Assembly: GCA_020637515.1 (NCBI GenBank)
Contig: JACKKG010000001.1
Location: 1,642,501 to 1,706,500 of the forward strand
Length of the DNA stretch: 64,000 bases
Source of the DNA: Rhodobacter sp.
GTDB taxonomy: Bacteria > Pseudomonadota > Alphaproteobacteria > Rhodobacterales > Rhodobacteraceae
Direction: 5' to 3'
The notes under the pieces: model-generated
Seen by the model: only the letters and a program-made list of their open reading frames with translations
Told to the model about the DNA's origin: nothing
Database searches by the model: none
Made by a program: the position numbers and the translations under genes
Shown here: positions 35,447 through 44,242 of the stretch, in pieces
Position numbering within the stretch: position 1 is the stretch's first letter
How the letters are laid out: each line of letters starts with the position of its first letter

Positions 35447-35580
35447 CGCAAGTTCGGCAAACCGGCGCGCGACGAAGCGGTCACCGCGAGCCCTCGGCGA
35501 TCAGCATCTACGATCTCTGCTTCGTGGCGTCCATTCCGTGGGACGAGCAGCCGCAGCGGGTGTTCGATTGAGACGAAGGG

Positions 35581-36519
35581 TTAGTCAGGGATCGCGTGAA
35601 GCCAAACCCGGTCGGGGGAGAGCAACGTCTCACCCGGGTGCAGTTCGTATGTGACCAGCGGCCCATCCTTACCGGCTGAATAGTCGAGGCACAGCGCGTT
35701 CGGAGCCTGCAGGACCGGATTGCCGCTGAGCCAGTAGTGACCGAAGAAGACGGGGCGTTCGTGGGCGGGATAGGTCTGCGCCATCAGGGTTCCCGGTAGT
35801 GGTCCATCGGGCAGATCATCCGGAACAGGAACCGAGATAGCGATGTCACGCCAGGTCCGGGCCCCTGCATTCCACCATTGCAGCCGAACGTGATCCCGGT
35901 GGGTGCCGTCTTTGTCGCGGAATGCAAACCCATCGGGAAGCCGGTGTTCGGGCCCCTTCGTGATTTCCTCGGCATGGTGGAAAAGCACGTCGGCAGGATC
36001 AGCCGCGCGGATCAACTGCTCTTCGGACAAAACGCCGTTCCCGGATAGCGCCCGCACGCGGTCGATCGTGGGGTCGACCCAGCAGGCATGCACGGCGCGG
36101 AATCCCTCAGCTTCCAGAAACAGCGGGAGGCTGCGCATCCACGCCAGCGCCTCGCGGGTCTCGACGGCACCGACGGGGAACTCCGCCAGGAAGCTTGCGT
36201 GCTGGCGCAGGTTCTTCTCCGAATGCGTGCGGAGGGGCTGGCCGGTCTCGGGGTGGGCCGTGTGGAATTGAAGGGCATTGAGCTCGTGGTTGCCCATGAT
36301 CGCGCGGGCCTTGCCGCTGTCGATCAGGTCGCGCACCAGGTGAATGACGGCCCGGTTCTCTGGTCCACGGTCGATGAAGTCGCCCAGAAAGACGATGGTC
36401 CGCTCCGGGTCGGGATGGATCCAGCCCGCCGGACCCCGCCGCCATCCGAGGGCATCGAGCGCTCCCCGCAGTTTGGCGATCTGCCCGTGGATGTCGGGGA
36501 TGATATCGACTGTTCCCAT
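35581..36519 (-). CDS. Metallophosphoesterase (PPP-like)
   Basis: A 312-residue calcineurin-like phosphoesterase. The dinuclear-metal motifs are DIHG (residues 9-12), GDFIDRGPE (about 46-54) and GNHE (about 75-78), with later His in LFHHAEE and VFFGHYWLSG. It resembles bacterial PPP-type phosphatases (PrpA/PrpE-like) that act on phosphoproteins or dinucleotides; the target is unknown. AGGAG precedes the ATG at 36519. The next 380 bp upstream of this gene (36520-36896) hold no gene I can support. Confidence 0.9.
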   Translation of the reverse strand: MGTVDIIPDIHGQIAKLRGALDALGWRRGPAGWIHPDPERTIVFLGDFIDRGPENRAVIHLVRDLIDSGKARAIMGNHELNALQFHTAHPETGQPLRTHSEKNLRQHASFLAEFPVGAVETREALAWMRSLPLFLEAEGFRAVHACWVDPTIDRVRALSGNGVLSEEQLIRAADPADVLFHHAEEITKGPEHRLPDGFAFRDKDGTHRDHVRLQWWNAGARTWRDIAISVPVPDDLPDGPLPGTLMAQTYPAHERPVFFGHYWLSGNPVLQAPNALCLDYSAGKDGPLVTYELHPGETLLSPDRVWLHAIPD

Positions 36520-36896
36520 GCACTCTCCTGAAAATCGTTCCCTATGCTGATGGCTGGTTTGCAGGTGCCGTCGGTCACCGCCCCGCGCCTTGTAACGCTA
36601 ACGAGTTCGAGTCCTTTTGTCGTCGGGGTTTTCCGGTTCTCGTCACGGGCGGACACCGCCACCGCTACGCACCATTCGGCCAGCGCACCCAGCGACTGCG
36701 CCTCTCGCCTGTTGCGGCTCTGTTCCCCTCGAAGGCGATGGACGCAAGGCCTGAAGTTTTGGCGGTTCTGAAACTCAGGACATTGGAAAGACGAGGAAAA
36801 ATCCGATCGAACCGAATTTGACGAGGTTCGCCCGAACAGAGACGGAGAGCCGTTCAGAGCCCGAAACGGGCTTGGCGTGTAGGCTCACAGGTTCGC

Positions 36897-37222
36897 ATGG
36901 GGGAGGCAAAGCCCATTGAAAACACAACTATTTCCGCGCCGCGATGGGCGCCTGTCCGTGTTCGCAACAGGGATGATGGCGGAGGGGATGGGCCTGATAT
37001 CCAACCTTCTCTACCCTCTAAGCCATTTTTTTAATTGATGAAACTGATGGTTTAGGTCGTCACTTGGTTCAATCGCGACTGGCAGAGAAAAACGGCCGCG
37101 GCGCTACGATTGAATGCATCGACAAGACGGAGGCCTTGGAACACCCCCAGCCCAGGTTTGATGACGATCAACTGTCGGCTTCGGCGTTTTTGACCTTCCC
37201 TGAGAGGGGTGCCAAAATGTAA
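36897..37222 (+). pseudogene. Possible frameshifted gene remnant around a T7 run
   Basis: An ATG at 36897 opens a 46-codon frame ending PSLPSKPFF at a T7 run (37025-37031). One extra T would continue it into a 60-codon frame LIDETDGLGRHLVQSRLAEKNG... to a TAA at 37222. Joined, this would be about 110 residues with no family I can name. Codon use is less GC-biased than the neighbours. I cannot exclude that both frames are chance. The remaining bases to 37295 hold nothing else recognisable. Confidence 0.25.
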
Positions 37223-37295
37223 GCAAGGCCCATCACTTTGACATGGCGGCATTTTTTTAAAGGCCGTGGTGGAGCCCGGCAAGATGAAATCGACC

Positions 37296-38057
37296 TTAGG
37301 GGCCTGTGTGCCAAGCCAGCACACCGATCTCATTCGTAGCGCCTTCCAGTATGATGCCACCGCGTGCGTGTGTACGTGCCATGGCCATAATGCGGTCGTA
37401 GTCCGGCGCGATCCCGTGCATCCGCAGATGAGATATCGCATCGGGAACTGCGGCATCCATTGGGCGTTGCGGATGCCAAGTCTCTTTGATCCAGACCGGC
37501 GTTACCATGCGCCCAATGGCAACGAGTTGCTCCAGCGCGTTCGGCGTCCCCGGCGGCAGAGGGAGCGAGGCGCCATGCGCGGCGAACACCGCGTCGAGCC
37601 AGGGGTCATGGCGTTTGCGGCCCCAACCGATATAGACGCACCAGCCACGGGAACAGGCCTCCATGCGGAGAAAATCCTCGGGCGTTCGGACACCGGGCAT
37701 CATCTGCGCCAGGACCAGATCAAAACCGCCGGTCCAGCCGTGTGCTTCGGGGTCGATGTCTTTCCAATCGGCGCGGACCGCCGTCACGCGTCGTTCGGGA
37801 TCGTTGGCCGAGAGACGGGCCAGCATCCCCTCGGAAACATCGGTGGCGGTGACATCCGCGCCCTCATCGGACGCATAGAGCGCAAAGACACCGGTGCCCG
37901 CACCAACATCGAGGCAGCGCATCCCGGTCCGGGGCAGAGCCGCTTGCGGGACATGGGTGAGACGCGCCAGCATCCGGGCGCGGTGGCCCGGGTCTCGCCC
38001 GCTGGGAAAGCGGGGCGCGCGTTCGCTCCAAAGAGCGGCGGCATCACTCTGCGGCAT
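37296..38057 (-). CDS. Class I SAM-dependent methyltransferase
   Basis: A 253-residue Rossmann-fold methyltransferase. The SAM motif I is CLDVGAGTGVFALYASDEGADVTATDVSEGMLARL (about residues 46-80), motif II FDLVLAQMMPGV (about 112). Two Cys pairs and a His-rich end are not conspicuous. Start at 38057, inside the end of the ATPase gene (14-bp overlap), so it is translationally coupled to the ABC importer. Such a methyltransferase downstream of FecBCD-like genes suggests modification of the imported metal chelate or its ligand; no substrate can be read. Confidence 0.82.
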   Translation of the reverse strand: MPQSDAAALWSERAPRFPSGRDPGHRARMLARLTHVPQAALPRTGMRCLDVGAGTGVFALYASDEGADVTATDVSEGMLARLSANDPERRVTAVRADWKDIDPEAHGWTGGFDLVLAQMMPGVRTPEDFLRMEACSRGWCVYIGWGRKRHDPWLDAVFAAHGASLPLPPGTPNALEQLVAIGRMVTPVWIKETWHPQRPMDAAVPDAISHLRMHGIAPDYDRIMAMARTHARGGIILEGATNEIGVLAWHTGP

Positions 38058-38823
38058 GGGATGCGTCCTTTCGGAATTGGGGAACCACGACGGGCACGCC
38101 GTCGAGATGGTGAATGGCGACCGGCAGGCCATAGGTGGCCTCGATCAGATCCGGGGTTATCCCGTCTGCCGGCACATGGGCGAGGATGTTCCCGCCCTTG
38201 ATCAGCAGCACCTCGTCGGCAAAGCGCAGTGCGGTGTTCAGATCGTGCATCGTCATCACCGTGGCCATGCCGCGTTCGCGCACCGCGTCGCGCAGCAGTG
38301 TCAGGATCTCGAACTGATTGCGCAGGTCCAGCGCGCTGGTCGGTTCGTCTAGCAAGAGCAGGCGCGGTTCCTGCACCAGCGCGCGCGCGATGGCGACCTT
38401 CTGCAGCTCGCCGCCGGAAAGCTCGTCGATATGGCGCAGCGCCAGCGGTTCCAGCCCCAGCTGGGCGATGGCGGCTCCGGTCTTGTCGCGGTCGGCCTGG
38501 GCGACCCGCAGCCCCATATGCGGCTTGCGACCCATCAGCACCGCGTCATAGACCGTCAGCCGCGCCGTTTCCGTGCGTTGCGCGACATAACCCACCCGCT
38601 TTGCCATGCGGGGTGGCGAGAGCCGCAGCAGGTCTTCGCCCTCGAGCAGCACCGCACCTGCAGAGGGCTTGTGAATCGCGTTCAGGCACCGGATCAGCGT
38701 AGTCTTGCCCACCCCATTGGGGCCGAGGATGACGAGGATGCGTCCCGGCCGCAGCTCGAAACCGATGCGCTCAAGCACCGTCCGGTTGCGGTAGGCGAAA
38801 CCGATCTCGGAAACATGTAGCAT
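38044..38823 (-). CDS. Metal-chelate ABC importer ATP-binding protein (FecE/BtuD type)
   Basis: A 259-residue ATPase: Walker A GPNGVGKTT (about 34-42), signature LSGGELQKVAIARAL (about 137-151), Walker B LLLLDEPTSALDLRN. It is in the class that energises siderophore, haem and cobalamin import. The start shares one base with the permease stop and its own end overlaps the methyltransferase start, so the order SBP-permease-ATPase-methyltransferase is one tight operon. Copper, iron or cobalt complexes are all possible cargo. Confidence 0.92.
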   Translation of the reverse strand: MLHVSEIGFAYRNRTVLERIGFELRPGRILVILGPNGVGKTTLIRCLNAIHKPSAGAVLLEGEDLLRLSPPRMAKRVGYVAQRTETARLTVYDAVLMGRKPHMGLRVAQADRDKTGAAIAQLGLEPLALRHIDELSGGELQKVAIARALVQEPRLLLLDEPTSALDLRNQFEILTLLRDAVRERGMATVMTMHDLNTALRFADEVLLIKGGNILAHVPADGITPDLIEATYGLPVAIHHLDGVPVVVPQFRKDASHAAE

Positions 38824-39890
38824 CAGCGCCGCCCCCTGAGGATGAGAAACACGAAGACCGGTGCCCCCATGAAGGCCGTCAGCACCGAAACCGGCAGCAC
38901 ATGCGGCGACAGGATCAGTCTTGCCGCGGTATCGGCCAGCAACAACAGGAGCCCGCCGCCAAAGATCGATGCCGGGATCAGGAACCGGTGATCGGCGCCG
39001 ATCACCCGGCGGATCATATGCGGCACCACCAGCCCGACAAAGCCGATGATCCCCAGAAAGGCGATGGAAACGGCGGTCAGCAGCGAGGCCATGACCATGC
39101 CGAAGATGCGCAGCCCGTCGACCCGCACACCCAGCCCGCGCGCGGTTTCGTCGCCGGCGTCAATGGCGTTGTAATTCCAGCTCTGGGCGAGGAAATAGAG
39201 ACAGGCTACTCCAGTGAGCGCCGAAAGGATGCTCAACTCGGACCAGTCCACCCGCGCTGTATCGCCAAAGGTCCAGAAAACGATGGCGGCCAGTTGGATA
39301 TCGTCAGCGAAGAATTGCAGGAAGGCCGTGCCGGCCGAGAACAGCGCGCCAAGCGCCACGCCGGTCAGCACCATCACCTCGGGCGCGGACCCGCGCAGGC
39401 GGGCGACCAGTGTGATGATCGCTGCCGCAAGCAGGGCAAAGGCAAACGCCGAGGCGGTCGTGGTGGTCGGGTCCTGGATCGCCACCGATGCAGCATTCGC
39501 GCCCTGCGGTGTGCCCGTGTCCAGGATCATCACCGCGAAGGCCGCGCCAAAGGCCGCCGCCTGCGATATGCCCAGCGTGAAGGGCGAGCCCAGCGGATTG
39601 CGCAGGATCGACTGCATTGCCGCTCCCGCCACCGCCAGCCCGGCCCCGGCGACAATGGCCGCCAGCGCCTGCGGAAGCCGGATGTTCCAGACGATGAGCT
39701 CGGACCGGCGCGGCACCTCGAGCCCGATCAGCGTGCGCGCGACCTCATTTGCCGGAATTGCGGCGGGACCCAGCGACAAGGCGGCGATCAGCGCCGGGAC
39801 CAGCGCCAACCCGATCAACGCAACGATCACCAGCTTGCGGGTGGTATAGGCGCGGTATCCCGCGCCTATATGTGCGGCGGCGTCCGTCAT
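38823..39890 (-). CDS. Metal-chelate ABC importer permease (FecCD family)
   Basis: A 355-residue integral membrane protein with about ten helices. RLPQALAAIVAGAGLAVAGAAMQSILRNPLGSPFTLGIS (about 70-110) and the near-C-terminal GIIGFVGLVVPHMIRRVIGADHRFLIPASIFGG carry the coupling region typical of FecC/FecD/BtuC. Only one permease gene is present, so it acts as a homodimer like BtuC. Its start overlaps the substrate-binding gene stop by four bases. Confidence 0.93.
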   Translation of the reverse strand: MTDAAAHIGAGYRAYTTRKLVIVALIGLALVPALIAALSLGPAAIPANEVARTLIGLEVPRRSELIVWNIRLPQALAAIVAGAGLAVAGAAMQSILRNPLGSPFTLGISQAAAFGAAFAVMILDTGTPQGANAASVAIQDPTTTTASAFAFALLAAAIITLVARLRGSAPEVMVLTGVALGALFSAGTAFLQFFADDIQLAAIVFWTFGDTARVDWSELSILSALTGVACLYFLAQSWNYNAIDAGDETARGLGVRVDGLRIFGMVMASLLTAVSIAFLGIIGFVGLVVPHMIRRVIGADHRFLIPASIFGGGLLLLLADTAARLILSPHVLPVSVLTAFMGAPVFVFLILRGRR

Positions 39891-40972
39891 TCGACCGACA
39901 CGCGCTGAAATACCAGCCCGTCATAGGCGGCATTGAACGCATCGAAGACCGGCGCGCCGACAAGGAAGGTCTCGATCTCGTTCGCTCTTGCGACCGGATC
40001 GACATCGCGGAACGTGTCGGGCCGGGTGATGGTGCCGATGAACCAGGCATTGGCGAGGATCGAGCCGACCTCGATGTGATAGAGCGTATTGGGCAGCACG
40101 CCCCACAGATTGCCCTGCGTCACCGCGCTCAGCCCCTGATAGGCGGCATCCGTGCGCAACTCGTGAAGCCCGCCGACATCCTGCCCGCGCACCGTGCCAA
40201 GATCAAGAAACAGGACCTGGGGATCCCAGGCCACGATCTGTTCGCGCGCCACGACGCTGTGGCGGCCGGTTCCCGGTGCGCCGTCGCGGGCGAGGTTGGT
40301 CAGGCCCAGCATGTCAAAGGGCGGATAGAACGGCTCGGTGCTGTTGAATCCCTGCGCGCCCTGAAAGGCGACGCCGCCGATGAAGACGCCCGGCGCCTCG
40401 ACGCTCGAGCGCGCAGCCCGGTCGCCCATCTCGGCGATTTGGCCGTCGATGAAGGCGATGACCTCCTCGGCGCGGGCCTCGCGACCGACGACCTCGCCCA
40501 TGATGCGCAGCGCGCTGTCGAAGGCGGCGCGCTCGCCGGCCAGATCGCCGACGTCAACGGCGACGACCGGCAGGCCGGTCTGGTTCGACAGATCGTCATG
40601 CCCGACACCGATCGAGGACAGGGTCTTGATGATGACCTGCGGTGCCGGATCGAGCGCGAGGATCAGCTCGGGATTGTCGCGCCCGCGATGCTGCCCGATG
40701 AGTGGCAGGTCGCGGAATTCGGGATGGGCGATCGCATAGGCGCGGGGCGCGTCGGCACTGGGTCGGGTTTCGATCTCGTCGACGCCGACCACCATCTCCG
40801 TGGCGCCGAGATAGGTGAGCAGACGCAGGCAGCCGGGGCCCGAACAGATCACCCGATCGACAGTGTCGGGGATATCGACGGTCCGGCCAAGGGCGTCGGT
40901 GATTTCCCGGGCCTGGGCCGGGGCGGCTGTGAGGGCGGCGAGCAGGGCAGCCGCGTGTAGAATGGTCTTCAT
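39887..40972 (-). CDS. Metal-chelate ABC importer substrate-binding protein
   Basis: A 361-residue periplasmic binding protein of the FecB/BtuF class (signal peptide residues 1-21, cleavage after AQA). The mature N-terminus is REITDALGRTVDIPDTVDRVICSGPGCLRLLTYLGATEMVVGVDEI, with a Cys-x4-Cys pair that is unusual in this family and could hold metal. GGAG precedes the ATG at 40972. It begins 153 bp after the copper gene PCu(A)C on the same strand. That gap has no riboswitch I can see and may contain a separate promoter. Confidence 0.9.
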   Translation of the reverse strand: MKTILHAAALLAALTAAPAQAREITDALGRTVDIPDTVDRVICSGPGCLRLLTYLGATEMVVGVDEIETRPSADAPRAYAIAHPEFRDLPLIGQHRGRDNPELILALDPAPQVIIKTLSSIGVGHDDLSNQTGLPVVAVDVGDLAGERAAFDSALRIMGEVVGREARAEEVIAFIDGQIAEMGDRAARSSVEAPGVFIGGVAFQGAQGFNSTEPFYPPFDMLGLTNLARDGAPGTGRHSVVAREQIVAWDPQVLFLDLGTVRGQDVGGLHELRTDAAYQGLSAVTQGNLWGVLPNTLYHIEVGSILANAWFIGTITRPDTFRDVDPVARANEIETFLVGAPVFDAFNAAYDGLVFQRVSVE

Positions 40973-41125
40973 GGTATCAGCTCCAGAGGTTGATTGCCGC
41001 CCGAAGGCGGTGAGGGTTACCGTTGCCGGGCAATGCGAGTTCGAGGTCATTCATGCGGCGTTGGCCGGGCGCGACACCTCGTGTTTCTGGCTGGTGCAGA
41101 CGGACTCCGCTTGAAATGACGGGCA

Positions 41126-41956
41126 TCAGCCGTCTCCGAGAAAAAGCGTTCCGGCGAAACCGTCATACCGGGCGCCTTCTTCCGCGGTCAGGATCGCCTC
41201 GGTTGCCGCGACGGCTTGTTCGAGGTCAATCGCCCGGCGTGGCGGCAGACCAAGCGACCGAAACGTCGCAGCAAAGCGCAGGCTTTCCCCCGAAAGGAGG
41301 ATCACGGACCATTCGCCTGCCTCTTCGCGCAGAAAGGCCCGGCCAGCCACGCCCGCGACCCGCCATGACAAGACCGAGGCATTTCCAGCGATGGCAACGG
41401 GTCCAAGATCCGTGTCGGCACCCAGAACATCGCGCAGGGCGGCTTCGACCGCGGCCGATTGCACTGGATCGACGGCAGGCTCGAGACTGCCGTGATCGTG
41501 CCCCTCATGCCCTGTCATGCCGCCGTCGCGCGGTTCGACCCAGAATTCCACCGCGATCTCGCCCGCGCGTTCGAAGACCAGCGTGGCGGGGATGCGCTCG
41601 CCCTCCTCGAAGGGGTCGCCGTCGAGCCCCATGAACATGACGTGCATGCCGCCGGGTGCGAGCGTCACCGTCTCGCCCGCCGCGATCTCGATGCCTTCGA
41701 CCGGAATCATCCGGGTCACGCCCTGCGCGTCGGTTTGCGTGCCGTGCAGCGTCACACGGGGGAAATCGGCCCGCACTTCCAGCAGGCGGTCGGGATCGCT
41801 GCCGGTGTTGGTGATGGTCATGTAGCCCGCGCCGGACATGGCGGTGGTCACCGTTTCCAGCGCGTAGGGGTGGTCGATCACGAGGCTGCCGGTGGTCACC
41901 TCGTGGGCGGCGGCGGGGAGCGCCAGGAGAGCAAGGGCGAAGGCAAGGCGTTTCAT
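41126..41956 (-). CDS. PCu(A)C copper chaperone fused to a copper-uptake-associated domain
   Basis: A 276-residue exported protein (signal peptide 1-18). Residues 20-135 are the PCu(A)C cupredoxin-like fold: LVIDHPYALET, GYMTITN, and the copper motif H-x10-M ... H-x-M seen in LHGTQTDAQGVTRMIPVEG and LAPGGMHVMFMGL. A His-rich linker (GMTGHEGHDHGS) joins a second domain of about 100 residues (VQSAAVEAALRDVLGADTDLG ... RFAATFRSLGLPPRRAI) like the 'copper uptake system-associated' family. PCu(A)C proteins carry Cu(I) to cytochrome oxidase. It sits 12 bp after the CopCD gene. Confidence 0.87.
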   Translation of the reverse strand: MKRLAFALALLALPAAAHEVTTGSLVIDHPYALETVTTAMSGAGYMTITNTGSDPDRLLEVRADFPRVTLHGTQTDAQGVTRMIPVEGIEIAAGETVTLAPGGMHVMFMGLDGDPFEEGERIPATLVFERAGEIAVEFWVEPRDGGMTGHEGHDHGSLEPAVDPVQSAAVEAALRDVLGADTDLGPVAIAGNASVLSWRVAGVAGRAFLREEAGEWSVILLSGESLRFAATFRSLGLPPRRAIDLEQAVAATEAILTAEEGARYDGFAGTLFLGDG

Positions 41957-41968
41957 CAGGGTCTCCCG

Positions 41969-43534
41969 TCAGTCGGTAAGGGTCAGGGTGTCGGTCAGCG
42001 TCACGCGCTCGAAATCGGTGATCAGAAGGCGCAGGGTCACGTCCCAGTCGCCCGGGCGCGGCAGGGTCACGGGGCCGGCATGCCAGAGCCCGTCGCCGCC
42101 TTGCAGGGCGGTCAGGCGGATCGGCTCGATCCCGGCTTCGGGCTGGGCGAAGACGACCTCGACCTCTTGCGGGACCAGTTCGGCGAAATCGCCGGTCTGG
42201 AAGCCGAGCATGACCTCGACAGGGCCAGCGCGGCCCGGGGTCAGGCGGATGTCGGCCATTGCGGCAGCGGTATGGATGTGGGCGTAGAGCGGCTCGGCCG
42301 GTTCGATCAGCGCGCGGGGCGGCGGCGTGAGGCGGAAGCCGGAGGCAAGGACGAGGATGGCGAGGCCGAGCACGATCTCGCCCCGGATGGCGTGGCTGAG
42401 GCGTGGCGCGGCAGTCGTCTGGCCTGCGGCCAGCGCGGGCGTCAGCACAAGCCGGTTCCGCGCGGCAAGGGCGAGGAGCCCAGCGACGAGGGCCAGCTTC
42501 GCCCCAAGCACGATGCCATAGGACGAGCCCAGCAGCGCAGCCGGGCTGCCCGATTGCAGCCATGTCAGGGTCATCCCGCTCAGGATCAGAAGCGCGACTG
42601 TCGGAACGGCGATCGACGAGAATCGCCGTAGGATGGTGTCTGGCTCAGGTCCACGCAGGGCGAGGAGGAGCGGCACGAGCGATCCCATCCAGAAGATCAG
42701 CGCGGCGGCATGGAGGGTGACGGCGGGGAGCGCCACCGCGCGCGGCGGCGCCACGGCGGCATGGCCGGAGGCCGCGAAAGAGAGCGACGCGAGCCCCCAT
42801 GCGCCGAGCGCCAGCCCCTTTCGCACGGAGGTGCCGGCGGTGCGCAGCGCAAGCGCGGCCAGGAACGCCGCCCCGGCAGCAAGGACGACAGTCAAGGCAA
42901 TCGGTGCTGAAAGCCCCGCTTGCCACGGCTGCATCGTGAGGAGCGCGGCGGGGGCGAGCGACAGCATGTCGAGACCCTGAACCCCGGTCAGGAGACCGCC
43001 CACCGGGATCGTCGCGCCAGCCGCGGACACGGCGATGCGGGCGAGTGCCGGTCCTGCCTGTGCAGGGGCCACGAAGGCGGCGAAGACGGCAGCCCCGACT
43101 GCGACCACCAGCGACACGGTCAGCACGGCGCGCAGGGCGGCGCCAAAGCGCGCAGCCCCCGCGGCAAGTTCCGCTGGCGTCGGCGGCGTGGCGGAAGGGG
43201 CACCGACATGGAACGTCAGCGTCCCGCCGACCGGGTGGCCATCGTCCGAGACGACGCGCCAGGACAGCAGATGCGTGCCATCTGCAAGATCCGCTGGCGG
43301 TGTTACAGTGATGGTGGCGTTCTCGGCAATGCCTTCGAGGTCAGTTGCAATACCGTCCGGCCCGATATGACGCAGGACCAGTGGTGCGATAGCTTCGTTG
43401 AACTCCAGCGTGACCGACGTTGGGGCCTCAGCGACGACCGCCCCGTCAGGGGGGGCAGAAGCGCGCAGTTGCGCATGCGCCCCAGCCTGAAATGGCAGAA
43501 GCGTAAAAATGAGGGCGACGAGAAGCCTCTGCAT
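41969..43534 (-). CDS. CopC-CopD fusion copper protein (YcnJ type)
   Basis: A 521-residue protein. After a signal peptide (1-19) the mature chain begins HAQLRASAPPDG, giving the N-terminal His Cu(II) ligand of CopC; the second His is in SDDGHPVGGTLTFHVG near 100. From about 135 to 420 there are eight membrane helices of the CopD type (HAAVAPPRAVALPAVTLHAAALIFWMGS and similar), and a periplasmic tail follows. CopC/CopD fusions such as YcnJ import copper in Bacillus. Downstream gene 12 bp away; YcnI gene lies 142 bp upstream. Confidence 0.93.
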   Translation of the reverse strand: MQRLLVALIFTLLPFQAGAHAQLRASAPPDGAVVAEAPTSVTLEFNEAIAPLVLRHIGPDGIATDLEGIAENATITVTPPADLADGTHLLSWRVVSDDGHPVGGTLTFHVGAPSATPPTPAELAAGAARFGAALRAVLTVSLVVAVGAAVFAAFVAPAQAGPALARIAVSAAGATIPVGGLLTGVQGLDMLSLAPAALLTMQPWQAGLSAPIALTVVLAAGAAFLAALALRTAGTSVRKGLALGAWGLASLSFAASGHAAVAPPRAVALPAVTLHAAALIFWMGSLVPLLLALRGPEPDTILRRFSSIAVPTVALLILSGMTLTWLQSGSPAALLGSSYGIVLGAKLALVAGLLALAARNRLVLTPALAAGQTTAAPRLSHAIRGEIVLGLAILVLASGFRLTPPPRALIEPAEPLYAHIHTAAAMADIRLTPGRAGPVEVMLGFQTGDFAELVPQEVEVVFAQPEAGIEPIRLTALQGGDGLWHAGPVTLPRPGDWDVTLRLLITDFERVTLTDTLTLTD

Positions 43535-43675
43535 GGTCTATCATCCTCAAAAAGCCCGCCGAGTCCGAAAAACCGGACCCGGCGGGAAGTCGGCGCACCA
43601 CAAACGGGAACTGTCGGATGCGCGCTCACATGCAGGCCGGGAAGGGACGCCTCCGCAAACCGGCCCGCACGCAAC

Positions 43676-44212
43676 TCAATGCCCGTGGCCGTGTTCGCCG
43701 GGGGCGACCACCATTACGCCTGGGGCGGGGTCTTCCAGATCATGGCTGTCCTGCCCGGCCGCCGGGATCTCGATCCAGCGCTCGGCCCCGGTGGCGCATT
43801 CCTGAATCGCGGGGATGTAGACCATCTCGCCCGCGGGCAGTCGGTCGGTCACGCGGGCGCGGAACACGAACTCGTCGTAAAAGGCATCCGGCAATTCGCC
43901 CGACCAGATGATCTCGCGCACGCCTTCGGTGAGCGTGCGTCCATAAAGCTCGTAGCTGTTCTCGTAGGGCCCGGTCACGGTCTCCAACTCCCAGCCCGCC
44001 TTGACCATGGGCTGTGCGGCGATCAGGCCCTCGGGGATCTGGATGCGGACCCTCAGCGTCGCCTCGTCGCCGCAACCATGCGGCACCCGCAGGGTCAGAC
44101 GGGCGGTTTCGCCCTGCACGACTTCGCCTTCGGCGAAAGTGGCATGGGCCAGGGCCTGGGAGCCCATGGCCAGGGTCAGGGCAAGGGTTGCAAGGGCAAG
44201 ACTATGTTTCAT
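43676..44212 (-). CDS. YcnI family (DUF1775) copper-binding protein
   Basis: A 178-residue exported protein of DUF1775. Signal peptide 1-22 ends QALA, and the mature chain begins HATFAEGEVVQGE, supplying the N-terminal His used for Cu(II) in B. subtilis YcnI. RLTLRVPHGCGDEATLRVRIQIPEG, KAGWELE and the conserved Trp-containing EIIWSGELPDAFYDEFVFRA follow. A His-rich end GEHGHGH may add sites. It probably delivers Cu to the CopC-CopD protein encoded next. Confidence 0.93.
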   Translation of the reverse strand: MKHSLALATLALTLAMGSQALAHATFAEGEVVQGETARLTLRVPHGCGDEATLRVRIQIPEGLIAAQPMVKAGWELETVTGPYENSYELYGRTLTEGVREIIWSGELPDAFYDEFVFRARVTDRLPAGEMVYIPAIQECATGAERWIEIPAAGQDSHDLEDPAPGVMVVAPGEHGHGH

Positions 44213-44242
44213 GGTCGCGCGTTTCCTGTTGGTTTCCTGGTT

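Noticed and set aside
36324..36662. A minus-strand frame reading out of the metallophosphoesterase start region.
   Set aside because: Only the first part lies outside the real gene, the rest is in the wrong frame, and there is no motif.
37052..37456. A 134-codon minus-strand frame overlapping the methyltransferase end.
   Set aside because: It overlaps the well-supported methyltransferase out of frame and has no recognisable features.
40979..41114. A plus-strand frame tail (APEVDCRPKAVRVTV...FWLVQTDSA) in the gap between the PCu(A)C and binding-protein genes.
   Set aside because: Slightly coding-like, but most of its length is antisense to the binding-protein gene, no start or family is evident, and it is too short to support.
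40973..41125. Possible cobalamin riboswitch ahead of the metal-chelate importer.
   Set aside because: I looked for the B12-box and the usual paired elements on the minus strand and did not find them.
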